From NCBI RefSeq assembly GCF_030758345.1, contig NZ_JAVAMO010000007.1, positions 62,001-126,000 of the forward strand: a stretch of DNA of 64,000 nucleotides, written 5' to 3'. The stretch is from Ruegeria discodermiae (lineage in GTDB: Bacteria > Pseudomonadota > Alphaproteobacteria > Rhodobacterales > Rhodobacteraceae). The notes below the pieces were generated by a model that was not told the origin of the DNA, did not search any database, and was given only the letters and a program-made list of their open reading frames with translations. Position 1 is the first letter of the stretch. The number at the start of each line of letters is the position of its first letter. Shown here one piece after another: positions 8,750 through 16,571 of this stretch. Both the position numbers and the translations under genes were made by a program.

Positions 8750-9034
8750 GTCCCTGCCTCTTTATTGAAACTGCGATGTAACCAATATCAGTGGAGGGCG
8801 TAAAGCAAGGGCGACTTTTGTACCAAGCATATACGCGCCATTCCGTGAGTTGAAGCTGGGCGGGATCTACTCTCCCACGTGTTTTATTGCCACCGGATCA
8901 CATTATTTCTCTATCGTACCGAGGCTTTCTTGTATCTCATTGGAGTTCCCGGACTGATGCAACAATGCCTACCTGAGACTGGTGGAGATTGTCTGGCAGC
9001 ACCCGACGGAAAAACCGCAATGACAGTCATGCAA

Positions 9035-10474
9035 TCAAGGCGCGCGACCCTCTGCAACATTTTTGCCAACCTGATAGCAATGCAGCGAGCAGGGGAAGTG
9101 CCTTATTAGCACTCCGTCAATCTCGCTTTCGGCCGTGATCGTCTTCGTTGTCGCGCCTGCAGGGATACCGGACTCAAAGTTGCGTTTCGCGAATTCGATA
9201 AGCCCACGCAGTTCCCCCGGTTGATCGGTTGCATATCTGTCTGACCATTTGATTTCATATGCCCATGTGGGTTTGAGGCGCGCCGGATCGACGCGGACAA
9301 GATCAACTTCCAGATCTGACCTGCCCTTTTTCCAACGCGCATAATGCAGGTTTTTCCTCAGGGGTGAATGGAACCACTGCGAGAAAATCGCTGTTTCCGC
9401 CATCGCGCCCATCGCATCATCACCGTCCGAGATTTGTGCAAATAGTGCTGAACGCATCGATGGGTTGGTCAGATAGACCTTGAAATTCCGCATCCGTTGG
9501 AACGTTTTTCCAGTGTCGTCAACGCGCCGGACACGCACAATCAAAAAGGCAGCCTCAAGGTAGTCGAGGTATTTTGTGATCGTGTTCTTGGCGACGCCCG
9601 AGCTTTGCGCCAAACCATCAAGGCTGACTTCCTGACCAGTGTGATAAGCCAAAGTCGTGAAAAGGCGGTTCAACTCCTGAATGTCCTGAATTCCATAAAG
9701 GCTGGGCAAATCGCGCAGCAAAACCTTGTCGATGATATCGCGGCCAAGGAAGCGCTGCACATCGGCCTGAATCGTCTTGTTCAGAACCGCCTCGGGATAG
9801 CCACCAAAGTTCAGATAGTGGATGAATTCCTCGTTCAGCCTCGCAATGTCCGGTGTGGAAAACCGCTTGGTCGCCCCGAGCGGAGCCGCATTGATCAGAT
9901 CGTCTTCCAATTCCCGAAACGCCAGAAACTCCGCGAAGGTCAGTGGCGGGAGGAAAAAGTCTGTAAAGCGCCCAGCACCTGATTCCTCGCTTTTCAATCG
10001 CAGCGCGGCCGCTGCAGACCCGGAAGCAATGAATCTGGTGTTCGGGTGTTGGTCGGTAAGCACTTTGAGATGGACTTCCCAATCCTTCAGGTACTGAATC
10101 TCGTCGAAAACGATGATCCGCCGCTCCTGTGGGTTGTGTCCTGTCTCCTCCTCGAACAGCTCGATCAGGCGTGACAGTGGCATGCCGCTGTAAAGCGGCG
10201 TGTCGATGGAAACAAACAGAATATTCTGGCCGTTAAACCCTTCGGTGGTGGTCTGCTCAATCAACTGGCGCAGCATGACTGTCTTGCCAACACGGCGCGG
10301 CCCCATCAGGATGGTCGAGCGGCGCACGGACCAATCCAGAGCGAGCGCTGAAAAGGGGCCGAAATAGGCCCGTTTCTTCTCAGTCGAGCTTTGTGGTACC
10401 TTGTATGAAGCATCCCACCACGGGTTGTCCCGGCGAAGACTTTTAAGAACGTCTGTTTTTGCAATTTCGAGCAT
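9035..10474 (-). CDS. AAA ATPase with DUF4143 domain
   Basis: A 479-residue protein with an N-terminal P-loop ATPase domain: Walker A GPRRVGKT at residues 58-65 and Walker B IIVFDEIQ near 120-127. A winged-helix-like middle follows (SSGVAKNTITKYLDYLE, about 290-306), and a C-terminal DUF4143 part resembles a PD-(D/E)xK nuclease fold with LEVDLVRVD and YEIKWS. This is the common architecture of the archaeal/bacterial AAA_14 family. Such genes spread widely between genomes. Their role is unclear; links to selfish elements and defence have been proposed for the wider group. It is monocistronic on the minus strand. Confidence 0.85.
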   Translation of the reverse strand: MLEIAKTDVLKSLRRDNPWWDASYKVPQSSTEKKRAYFGPFSALALDWSVRRSTILMGPRRVGKTVMLRQLIEQTTTEGFNGQNILFVSIDTPLYSGMPLSRLIELFEEETGHNPQERRIIVFDEIQYLKDWEVHLKVLTDQHPNTRFIASGSAAAALRLKSEESGAGRFTDFFLPPLTFAEFLAFRELEDDLINAAPLGATKRFSTPDIARLNEEFIHYLNFGGYPEAVLNKTIQADVQRFLGRDIIDKVLLRDLPSLYGIQDIQELNRLFTTLAYHTGQEVSLDGLAQSSGVAKNTITKYLDYLEAAFLIVRVRRVDDTGKTFQRMRNFKVYLTNPSMRSALFAQISDGDDAMGAMAETAIFSQWFHSPLRKNLHYARWKKGRSDLEVDLVRVDPARLKPTWAYEIKWSDRYATDQPGELRGLIEFAKRNFESGIPAGATTKTITAESEIDGVLIRHFPCSLHCYQVGKNVAEGRAP

Positions 10475-10763
10475 GTCGCGCTAATATCAATCCATTGATA
10501 CTAAGTCAACCAGGCAAGACAACACACTGATAATGAGGCAAATTATTTGTGCCAATAGCGACCTATGCAATGCAAACAGGATGCCTCGTTTGCTTTGAAG
10601 TACAGCGGAGCCTCTGCAATTAGAGCACGCTGAGCGGAACGATTGTCATCAAAATTGACGAGATCCGCGCGGGGCGCGCGGCTCGCATGATCCGGGTGAC
10701 AGGGCAGGGGTTCGACGCGCTGATGCGCGCTCACCCCGGCCCTGACATTCTCATAATTGGCTG

Positions 10764-10787
10764 AGCAGACCGCGGGAGCGGTCTGCT
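10764..10787. repeat. Perfect 10-base hairpin
   Basis: AGCAGACCGC (10764-10773) and GCGGTCTGCT (10778-10787) are perfect complements around a GGGA tetraloop. It could act as a transcription terminator in either direction, although neither side has a proper T-run. It sits upstream of the repeated intergenic element. Confidence 0.5.
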
Positions 10788-10919
10788 GCGCTGCTTTCCC
10801 CCGAGCGTCAGGGGGCCGAAAATCTCTCGTATCAGATCCGGTCCAGGGGGAAGGCGCAAAGAGAGACCCGCGCCACGGGGCGCGGCTCACATATCTTTTT
10901 TGTGCGCCTCAAGCAGAAA

Positions 10920-10967
10920 TCGTGAAAATCCCGGTTCCTCCCACGCGCGGGCGCGCGGGTCCCTCCC
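10920..10967 (+). repeat. 48-base intergenic repeat, copy 1
   Basis: This block, beginning TCGTGAAAATCCCGGT and ending GGGTCCCTCCC, recurs at 14541-14589 with only two substitutions and a one-base length change inside the GC core. The core CGCGC...GCGCG is self-complementary. The copy lies about 220 bases upstream of the DUF3768 start, and a GC-rich hairpin precedes it, as in copy 2. Confidence 0.7.
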
Positions 10968-11183
10968 AAATGTCCCCGATTTCAGCCTGACCCTCAGTCC
11001 TTGGATCAGAAACGGATCTTTTCCATCGGCCCCCCTCCTTCGGCGGGAAAAACGCGGATGGGTGCGGGTGGCTGATGTCAGTCCATCAGGTCGTTTCCTT
11101 GACCTGCTGTGTTCATAGCAAACCGCAAGCGGACAGGTCGGGCGCAGATCGGCCTCCGCATCAGCACGAAAGAGAGGCCAAGC

Positions 11184-11555
11184 ATGGCTGCAACCGCACA
11201 ACAGACCGATGAAACAGGTCACGTCGATTATGCCCTTATCGCTCAACAGAACGACGCTTTCCGCAAGCGCCAGCCCGAGGGCGGGGAGGGGATGTTCGTC
11301 CAGACAACCGCCATCGACAATATGGGGCCTGCCTTTGTCGCGGCCTGTCTGGCCCAGATCGTCACCTATGACGGTTTCACCGAGGATAACGATCCCTATG
11401 GCACCCACGAGATGGGCTTCATGGATGTCATGGGTCACAAAGTCTGGTTCAAGATCGACCTCTACGACGAGAACTATCACTACGGGACACCAGCCCCCAC
11501 CGAATTGAGCAAGACGCGCCGCGTCCTGACCATTCTATTCCCTAGCGATTACTGA
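11184..11555 (+). CDS. DUF3768 family protein
   Basis: A 123-residue protein. Its second half matches DUF3768: an acidic YDGFTEDNDPYGTHEMGF, then WFKIDLYDENYHYG, then the ending RRVLTILFPSDY. The family is restricted mostly to alphaproteobacterial plasmids and phages, and its function is unknown. Start ATG at 11184 was chosen because AGAGAGG lies eight bases upstream and the preceding in-frame residues look random. It opens the plus-strand set of plasmid genes that leads into ParB-like, DUF932, relaxase and coupling protein. Confidence 0.88.
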   Translation: MAATAQQTDETGHVDYALIAQQNDAFRKRQPEGGEGMFVQTTAIDNMGPAFVAACLAQIVTYDGFTEDNDPYGTHEMGFMDVMGHKVWFKIDLYDENYHYGTPAPTELSKTRRVLTILFPSDY

Positions 11556-11665
11556 GTTCGGTAGCGAGACCTCTCCCCGTCCAGCGCCGAGGCTGGCCTG
11601 TCCAGCAGGCCCAAGGGGAGGGCGATGAGCGCCCTTTCTGCACCATCACCACAACGGAAAGGAAG

Positions 11666-11785
11666 GTGAGACACATAGACCATGAGACGAAAAAGCGCCG
11701 CATTGCCGAGGCTTGGGCGCTTGTCAGGAAGGGCGATCAGTTTGGTATCGGCCGCCGCTTCCTGATCCAGCACAGGGCCATCTAG
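11666..11785 (+). CDS. Possible 39-residue basic protein
   Basis: A short frame from GTG 11666 to TAG 11785 encodes a charged, protein-like sequence containing KKRRIAEAWALVRKG and ending IGRRFLIQHRAI. The purine-rich GGAAAGGAAG lies directly against the GTG, so the spacing is poor, and no in-frame ATG exists. It fills the gap between the DUF3768 and ParB-like genes on the same strand. I rate it as possible only. Confidence 0.35.
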   Translation: MRHIDHETKKRRIAEAWALVRKGDQFGIGRRFLIQHRAI

Positions 11786-11858
11786 CCCTCTCGCCTCAGC
11801 CCATCAGGGCTGGGGCACCCATAGCACAGAAATTCACCATGAGAAAAGGGTTACCCCA

Positions 11859-13727
11859 ATGACCAAGCAAACCAAAATCACAGCAACCGAGGCCCGCTTT
11901 CCGCTGGCATCACTGACACTTTCCCCGATCAACCCGCGCCAGACTGTGCCGGAGGGTGAGGTGGTTGAACTCGCGGAATCCATCTGGACTGTTGGCCTGA
12001 TCCAGAGCATCGCCGGTCTGGCAGACGACAATGGCGGCGCTGAAATCGTGGCCGGTGGGCGTCGCCTGCGCGCGCTGCAATACCTGGCCGAAAAGCACCC
12101 GAACCTTGCCAGCATTCGGCCCGAACTGGCGAATCCGCTGGTGATGATCGCGCCGGATGTTGAAACGGCGGAAACATGGGCGAATGCGGAGAATATCACC
12201 CGCAAGAACCTGACCCCCGCCGAGGAAATCCGCGCTTATGGCAAGATGGACAATGCTGGTGCGCCTGCTATTGGGATTGCCCGCGCCTTTGCCGTGACCG
12301 AGGCCCATGTTCACAAACGCCTCAAACTAGCCGGACTGCCGGGGCAGGTGATTGACGCGCTGGAGGCCAAAGAAATCAGCCTTGGCGAAGCGGCTGCGTT
12401 CACCATCTGCGACGATACCGACCTGATTGTGCAAGTGCTGGAACAGGCCCGCAAAGGCTACCTGTCGGAATACCAGATCAAGAACATGCTAAAACCCGAT
12501 AGTGTCAGCGCGACAGACCGGCGAGCCAAATATGTTGGTCTGGATGCCTACAAGGCGGCAGGGGGTCGTGTATCTGCCGACCTCTTTGCCGAAAAGACAT
12601 TGCTGGACGATGAGGCAATCCTCGACCAGTGCTTTGGCGACAAGCTGGTAACCGTGGCCCGCACGATGCGCCAAGGCGACGGTTGGAAGTGGGCTGACTT
12701 CACACTTGCCAACAACTTTGGGGGTCATACCATCAATGAAATGGGCTGTGCCCGTATCTATGCCGAGAACGGCGTTCTGACCGAAGAACAGGCGGAGCGC
12801 TATGACGAGTTAGGCGAGCTTGCCGAGGCGGAAGTTCTGGATGAGCCGGGTCAAAAGGAACTGGCCGAGCTTCAAAGCATCATTGATGGCGAATACAGCC
12901 TGTTCCAGAAGGACCACGCTGGGATTGTGCTGTATGTGGACAGTGCCGGTGAATTGAATGTGATCTACGGTCTGGTGAAGCCCGAGGACAAAGAGGCCGC
13001 GATTGAGGCCGGTGTACTGGAAGCATCCAAGCATAAATCTGAGGCAAAGGCCGAAGCCCCGACATCCAGCAAGCCCCGCATGTCGCAGGCATTGGTTGAC
13101 GATCTGAACCGAGTGGTGACGGGCGCGCGCCAACATGCGGCCGTCAATGATCCTGATCTGATCCTTGCGCTGCTGGCCTTTCAGGTTTCGGGTGGCACTC
13201 GCTACGGAAACCCCATCGGGATCTGTGCAAACGATGTGCCGAACTGGCCGACCACCGAAGCTGACGGGTATGCGCTGGATGAACGCCTGACCACGCCGAC
13301 TGAATGGGAGGACGATGCGTTCGACCGTGATCTTGCAAAAGAGTTCCGCAAGTTCCGCAAGAAGGGTGATGATCACATTCAGGCCGAGTTGAACCGGCAT
13401 CTGGCGGGGCTGTTGAGCGGCGGCGACAAGACCCTGAAAACCCTGATCGACAAAGAGGTCAAGACCGACATTCGCGCGGTTTGGACACCGACTTTCGACA
13501 ACTTCTTCAGCCGTATCGCTGGACCCTACCTCAACGACATCTGGCGCACCGTTCTGGGCCTCAAAGAGGGCAACGATCAGCTGAACACCTTCGAAAGCCT
13601 CAAGGTGGGCGACAAGCGCAAGAAGCTGCACTCGTTGTTCAATGAACCTGAGACCCGCGAAGCGATGAAGCTGAGCAAGGCAGTCGAGAAGCGGATTGCC
13701 ACATGGTTGCCCGAAGGCATGGGCTGA
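11859..13727 (+). CDS. ParB-like nuclease-domain plasmid protein
   Basis: A 622-residue protein. Residues 15-110 form a ParB/Sulfiredoxin-like domain with the markers SPINPRQTVPEGEVVELAES, then GLIQSIAG and EIVAGGRRLRALQYL (the GERR-like box). A KorB/ParB helix-turn-helix region follows around residues 120-200, including IGIARAFAVTEAHVHKRLKL. The long C-terminal part (about 250-620) is charged and has no known motif. This long ParB-like form is common on Rhizobiales and Rhodobacterales plasmids beside DUF932 genes. It is distinct from the ParB of parAB partition loci, and no ParA is present here. It likely binds or processes plasmid DNA; the exact role is unknown. Confidence 0.85.
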   Translation: MTKQTKITATEARFPLASLTLSPINPRQTVPEGEVVELAESIWTVGLIQSIAGLADDNGGAEIVAGGRRLRALQYLAEKHPNLASIRPELANPLVMIAPDVETAETWANAENITRKNLTPAEEIRAYGKMDNAGAPAIGIARAFAVTEAHVHKRLKLAGLPGQVIDALEAKEISLGEAAAFTICDDTDLIVQVLEQARKGYLSEYQIKNMLKPDSVSATDRRAKYVGLDAYKAAGGRVSADLFAEKTLLDDEAILDQCFGDKLVTVARTMRQGDGWKWADFTLANNFGGHTINEMGCARIYAENGVLTEEQAERYDELGELAEAEVLDEPGQKELAELQSIIDGEYSLFQKDHAGIVLYVDSAGELNVIYGLVKPEDKEAAIEAGVLEASKHKSEAKAEAPTSSKPRMSQALVDDLNRVVTGARQHAAVNDPDLILALLAFQVSGGTRYGNPIGICANDVPNWPTTEADGYALDERLTTPTEWEDDAFDRDLAKEFRKFRKKGDDHIQAELNRHLAGLLSGGDKTLKTLIDKEVKTDIRAVWTPTFDNFFSRIAGPYLNDIWRTVLGLKEGNDQLNTFESLKVGDKRKKLHSLFNEPETREAMKLSKAVEKRIATWLPEGMG

Positions 13728-13859
13728 TCAATGCGGGCAGGGCGCGCAAGCGCCCTGCCCGGATCACCGGAGACAACTGGACCGCACGGAATGACAATGC
13801 AATGTTGCGTTGAACCCGGGGGTTCGACGCAATCAAAAGATGAAATCGGAGATGAGGTC

Positions 13860-14402
13860 ATGACAACAAGAAACGACTCCGGGAGCGTCGGCAGTGCCGT
13901 CCGCCGCGTGTGGAAATCGGCGCAACTCTATATCGGTTTCCACCGAGACCCGTCAGGGCGCAAGCGCGATCGGGCGAAGGTTTGGCCGCCGAAGAATGCC
14001 AGCGCCTCGATCCACGCTGATCCGGGCGAACAGGAAGCCTTTCTTGTCGTCAAGAGCGTCGACACATCGGCAAGTGAGGATGTTCAGATCAGGATCCGTC
14101 CGGACAAGATCGTGCTGCGCCGCGACTGCGATACCTGTTGGCAGGGTGTTCAAGTAGACGCCTTCTCGGTCATGGTTCGGACGGCCGATGATGTCTACAT
14201 CAAGATCGGATATGATGGGTCCGTCACCCGCCAGACCGAGGCTGACGAAACCACCGTTGATGCCGATGGGTCGGTGTTCAAGCGAACAGACTATGCGGAA
14301 GCCCACATGTCTGGCGACGGTGTAACGGTATCGCGCCGTACAGATACCCATGTCGCCGCCATCACCGAGGATGGCGTGGTCAGCAAATTACGTGGTGAGT
14401 AG
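13860..14402 (+). CDS. Hypothetical plasmid protein, beta-rich
   Basis: A 180-residue soluble protein without signal peptide. The C-terminal half has alternating short strands with repeated Asp-Gly turns (YDGSVTRQTEADET, VDADGSVFKRTDYA, EDGVVSKLRG), which suggests a small beta-solenoid or beta-hairpin repeat fold. I chose ATG 13860 because GGAGATGAGG precedes it; upstream residues in the same frame look non-coding. It lies between the ParB-like and DUF932 genes on the same strand and is followed by an intrinsic terminator. I do not recognise the family. Confidence 0.6.
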   Translation: MTTRNDSGSVGSAVRRVWKSAQLYIGFHRDPSGRKRDRAKVWPPKNASASIHADPGEQEAFLVVKSVDTSASEDVQIRIRPDKIVLRRDCDTCWQGVQVDAFSVMVRTADDVYIKIGYDGSVTRQTEADETTVDADGSVFKRTDYAEAHMSGDGVTVSRRTDTHVAAITEDGVVSKLRGE

Positions 14403-14453
14403 CTGGTGTCTGCGCCCACCGCCTCATTTTGCCGGTCGTGGTAAGTACGGTTT

Positions 14454-14480
14454 GCCTGCTTAGGCGGGCTTTTTCTTTTT
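14454..14480 (+). terminator. Intrinsic terminator
   Basis: GCCTGC (14454-14459) pairs with GCGGGC (14464-14469) with one G-T pair and a four-base loop, followed at once by TTTTTCTTTTT. It lies 52 bases after the stop of the 180-residue hypothetical gene. Confidence 0.7.
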
Positions 14481-14540
14481 CCGCCCGCATCCTGCGCCGG
14501 GCCGGTCAAGGGGCAAGCGCCGCGCGAGCGCGGCGTCTCC

Positions 14541-14589
14541 TCGTCAAAATCCCGGTACCTCCCACGCGCCAGGCGCGCGGGTCCCTCCC
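14541..14589 (+). repeat. 48-base intergenic repeat, copy 2
   Basis: Begins TCGTCAAAATCCCGGT and ends GGGTCCCTCCC; nearly identical to 10920-10967. Just upstream is a perfect GC hairpin, CGCCGCGC (14518-14525) with GCGCGGCG (14528-14535). The copy sits about 180 bases before the DUF932 start. Confidence 0.7.
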
Positions 14590-14651
14590 GCATTTTACCG
14601 CTCCGACCCCGTGACAGTCCCGTCCCAGGCCGCAGTCGGGCTGCGCCCTTC

Positions 14652-14698
14652 CTGCTCTGCCAGCCGAAAGACACGGGGTCTTTCGTCCAGCAGAGCAG
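14652..14698 (+). promoter_or_regulatory. Two-tier RNA hairpin in the DUF932 leader
   Basis: Outer arms CTGCTCTGC (14652-14660) and GCAGAGCAG (14690-14698) are perfect. Inner arms CGAAAGAC (14665-14672) and GTCTTTCG (14678-14685) are also perfect, with a five-base loop and a symmetrical 4+4 internal loop between them. The whole 17-pair stem lies 70 bases ahead of the start codon, so it may control translation or transcription of the gene. Confidence 0.6.
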
Positions 14699-14768
14699 AA
14701 AGGTCTCGCCCAATTGGCGGCATCGCTCGGGATATCGGCAGCCGCCATAACCAAAGAAGGAGCAACCC

Positions 14769-15641
14769 ATGAGTTACAATCGTTATATGCGCGGCATGTC
14801 AAATGGCGGTCTGGTCACAGGTGAGGCGTTGAGTGACAATCAGCTGCGCGCCGCGGTGCCGTCGATCTTTGCCACACAGGCCCATGATAGCCGGTCGGAG
14901 CGGTTTGTCGTGGTCTCAACCATCGACATTCTGACGGGGCTACGGAGGGAAGGATTTGAGCCATTCTTTGCGCAGCAGGCCAATACGCGGGTTGCCGGCA
15001 AAGCAGCCTTCACCAAACACATGCTGAGGCTGCGCCACCGGTCGATCACCAACGCGGCGGGGGAGGCGTTCGAGATCATTCTGGTCAATGCCAATGATGG
15101 CACCAGCAGCTATCAGATGGTGCCGGGCTTCTTCCGGTTTGTCTGCGCCAACGGGTTGATGGTGGGGGACAGTTTCAATGAAGTGAAGGTTCGGCATTCG
15201 GGCAATGCTATCCATGAAGTGGTTGAAGGTGCCTATAGGGTTCTCGAGGATGCGCCGAAGGTTGCCGGTCAGGTGGAGGCGTTCAAGGGCATCTCACTGG
15301 ATGAGGATGAGCGCAGGGTATTTGCGGAGGTAGTGCATGAACTCCGCTTTCCCGAGGCGCACAAAGAAGACGGCAAGCCCGCACTTGTTGAGGCCACAGC
15401 CCTTTTGAAACCGCGCCGCAACGTCGATCAGCATTCTGATCTATGGACCGTTGGCAATGTTGTACAGGAGAACGTGATCAAGGGCGGGCTGCGGGGCCAG
15501 ATCAGATCCGCAAATGGCGTCCGACGTCGCCAGAAAACCCGCGCGGTCAGGGGCATTGATCAGAGCAAAGCGCTGAACCGGGCGATTTGGTCGCTCACAG
15601 AAAAGATGGCAGAACTGAAAGGTGTGGAGCTTGCGGCCTGA
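14769..15641 (+). CDS. DUF932 family plasmid protein
   Basis: A 290-residue protein matching DUF932: an N-terminal RFVVVSTIDILTGLRREGF, a central MLRLRHRS and ILVNANDGTSSYQ segment, FFRFVCANGLMVGD, and a C-terminal region with LWTVGNVVQENVIKGG. DUF932 proteins are found on plasmids, phages and conjugative elements, and function is not established. The ATG follows AGAAGGAGCAACCC, a strong ribosome site. A structured leader with a repeated element precedes it. Confidence 0.88.
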   Translation: MSYNRYMRGMSNGGLVTGEALSDNQLRAAVPSIFATQAHDSRSERFVVVSTIDILTGLRREGFEPFFAQQANTRVAGKAAFTKHMLRLRHRSITNAAGEAFEIILVNANDGTSSYQMVPGFFRFVCANGLMVGDSFNEVKVRHSGNAIHEVVEGAYRVLEDAPKVAGQVEAFKGISLDEDERRVFAEVVHELRFPEAHKEDGKPALVEATALLKPRRNVDQHSDLWTVGNVVQENVIKGGLRGQIRSANGVRRRQKTRAVRGIDQSKALNRAIWSLTEKMAELKGVELAA

Positions 15642-15646
15642 GCATT

Positions 15647-15674
15647 GCCGCGCGGCTTGCATGGGCCGCGCGGC
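15647..15674. repeat. Paired 10-base palindromes
   Basis: The self-complementary sequence GCCGCGCGGC occurs twice, at 15647-15656 and 15665-15674, separated by eight bases. Together they can form a 10-pair hairpin with an 8-base loop. It starts six bases after the DUF932 stop and has no T-tract, so it may be a transcript-end structure or part of the transfer origin. Confidence 0.55.
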
Positions 15675-15719
15675 TGCGTCTCGTGATGCCGTAGTAGATT
15701 GGTGTAAATCCGGGTCATG

Positions 15720-15866
15720 AGTCGGCAGGTTCTCGCGTAAACGAACTATGTGCAAAAAGACAAATTGCACAAAATAACTCTTATCATTACCATCTAGAGT
15801 GAAATCGATGCGACGTTGGCAGGATATGCCAAATGTCTGCGACTTTTGTCCGAGGGGTTTTTGCCC
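15720..15866 (+). other. oriT: Candidate origin of transfer (oriT)
   Basis: This AT-richer intergenic stretch lies directly upstream of the relaxosome accessory gene and relaxase, where oriT sites usually sit. It contains a perfect 7-base inverted repeat TGTGCAA (15749-15755) / TTGCACA (15765-15771) with a 9-base spacer. An A/T-rich run AAAATAACTCTTATCATTACC follows at 15771-15791. No nick-site consensus was confirmed by comparison, so this rests on position and structure only. Confidence 0.4.
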
Positions 15867-16571
15867 ATGTCAGGCAAGCTTTTGACACGCACAGGACGCC
15901 CCAAACGCCTGAAACTGGAAGCGCGGATTGAGTTGGCGCAGCGTTACCATCGTGGTGAGACGCCGAAGGCTCTGGCCGAGGCTTATGGTGTGTCGCGACG
16001 GCATGTGACGCGGATTGCCAAAGAGCAACGCGGTGAGGGGCAGGAGGTTCGAGACCCGTCAGTGGCGGTGAGTTTCCGGGCTGCGCAGTCCGAAGTCGAT
16101 GCCTTTGATACGGAATGGCAGATGCGTGGTTTTGCCAATCGAAGCCAGGCGCTGCAAGCGGTGGTACGGGCGCGTTGCGGGTTGCTCGATCTGATGTCTG
16201 ATGACCTGCGGCTGTTCTCTGAGACCCTTCAGCGCGCGCAAGACATTTCCGACAGCGCGCGTGTACTGGCCAAGGCTGTGCAGCGCGGAAAGCTGAAACT
16301 AGCACGAGAGGATCACAACAGCCTCTCGGAACTGCTCACCCTGGCTCAGGAAACCCATCGTGCTCTGGCTGCGATGAAGGCGTCCGTCCAGGGGCGCCGC
16401 GGTGCCCTTTGGCGGGATCTGGGAAGCGCCGAAGCCGCCCCGGATGCGGCAGGTGATGATGAGTGCTCCGCTTCACAGGCGCATGGCCCCTCGCTGCCTC
16501 TCGGCAACTTTGAGGCGCGAACAAGGATGCAAGTCTCTGTGTTAGAAGATCGGAGGGTTCGAAGTGTCTGA
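15867..16571 (+). CDS. Relaxosome accessory (MobC-like) DNA-binding protein
   Basis: A 234-residue protein. Residues 5-50 form a helix-turn-helix (GETPKALAEAYGVSRRHVTRI). Residues 60-105 have a MobC-like pattern, VAVSFRAAQSEVDAFDTEW then ANRSQALQAVVRA, suggestive of a ribbon-helix-helix fold. A long helical part follows. It overlaps the relaxase gene by eight bases and so is translationally coupled to it. Proteins in this place bind oriT and help the relaxase. ATG 15867 was chosen over the TTG at 15816, with GAGGGG upstream. The HTH plus RHH pairing is a little unusual for a MobC protein. Confidence 0.7.
   Translation: MSGKLLTRTGRPKRLKLEARIELAQRYHRGETPKALAEAYGVSRRHVTRIAKEQRGEGQEVRDPSVAVSFRAAQSEVDAFDTEWQMRGFANRSQALQAVVRARCGLLDLMSDDLRLFSETLQRAQDISDSARVLAKAVQRGKLKLAREDHNSLSELLTLAQETHRALAAMKASVQGRRGALWRDLGSAEAAPDAAGDDECSASQAHGPSLPLGNFEARTRMQVSVLEDRRVRSV

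Larger units (their letters stand above)
10475..11183. other. Long leader region upstream of the DUF3768 gene
   Basis: About 700 bases without a supported gene. It contains several GC-rich hairpins: 10665-10681, 10764-10787 and 10868-10885. It also holds a 48-base sequence repeated upstream of the DUF932 gene (10920-10967) and the perfect short pair CAGGTC/GACCTG near 11088-11107. The density of structure suggests regulatory RNA or protein-binding sites in front of the conjugation genes. Confidence 0.5.

Noticed and set aside
9035-10474. DUF4143 ATPase as a new defence system
   Set aside because: The architecture is a common, widespread one and no partner defence gene lies next to it.
12965-13631. 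Long minus-strand frames inside the ParB-like gene
   Set aside because: Shadow frames of a strongly supported plus-strand coding region.
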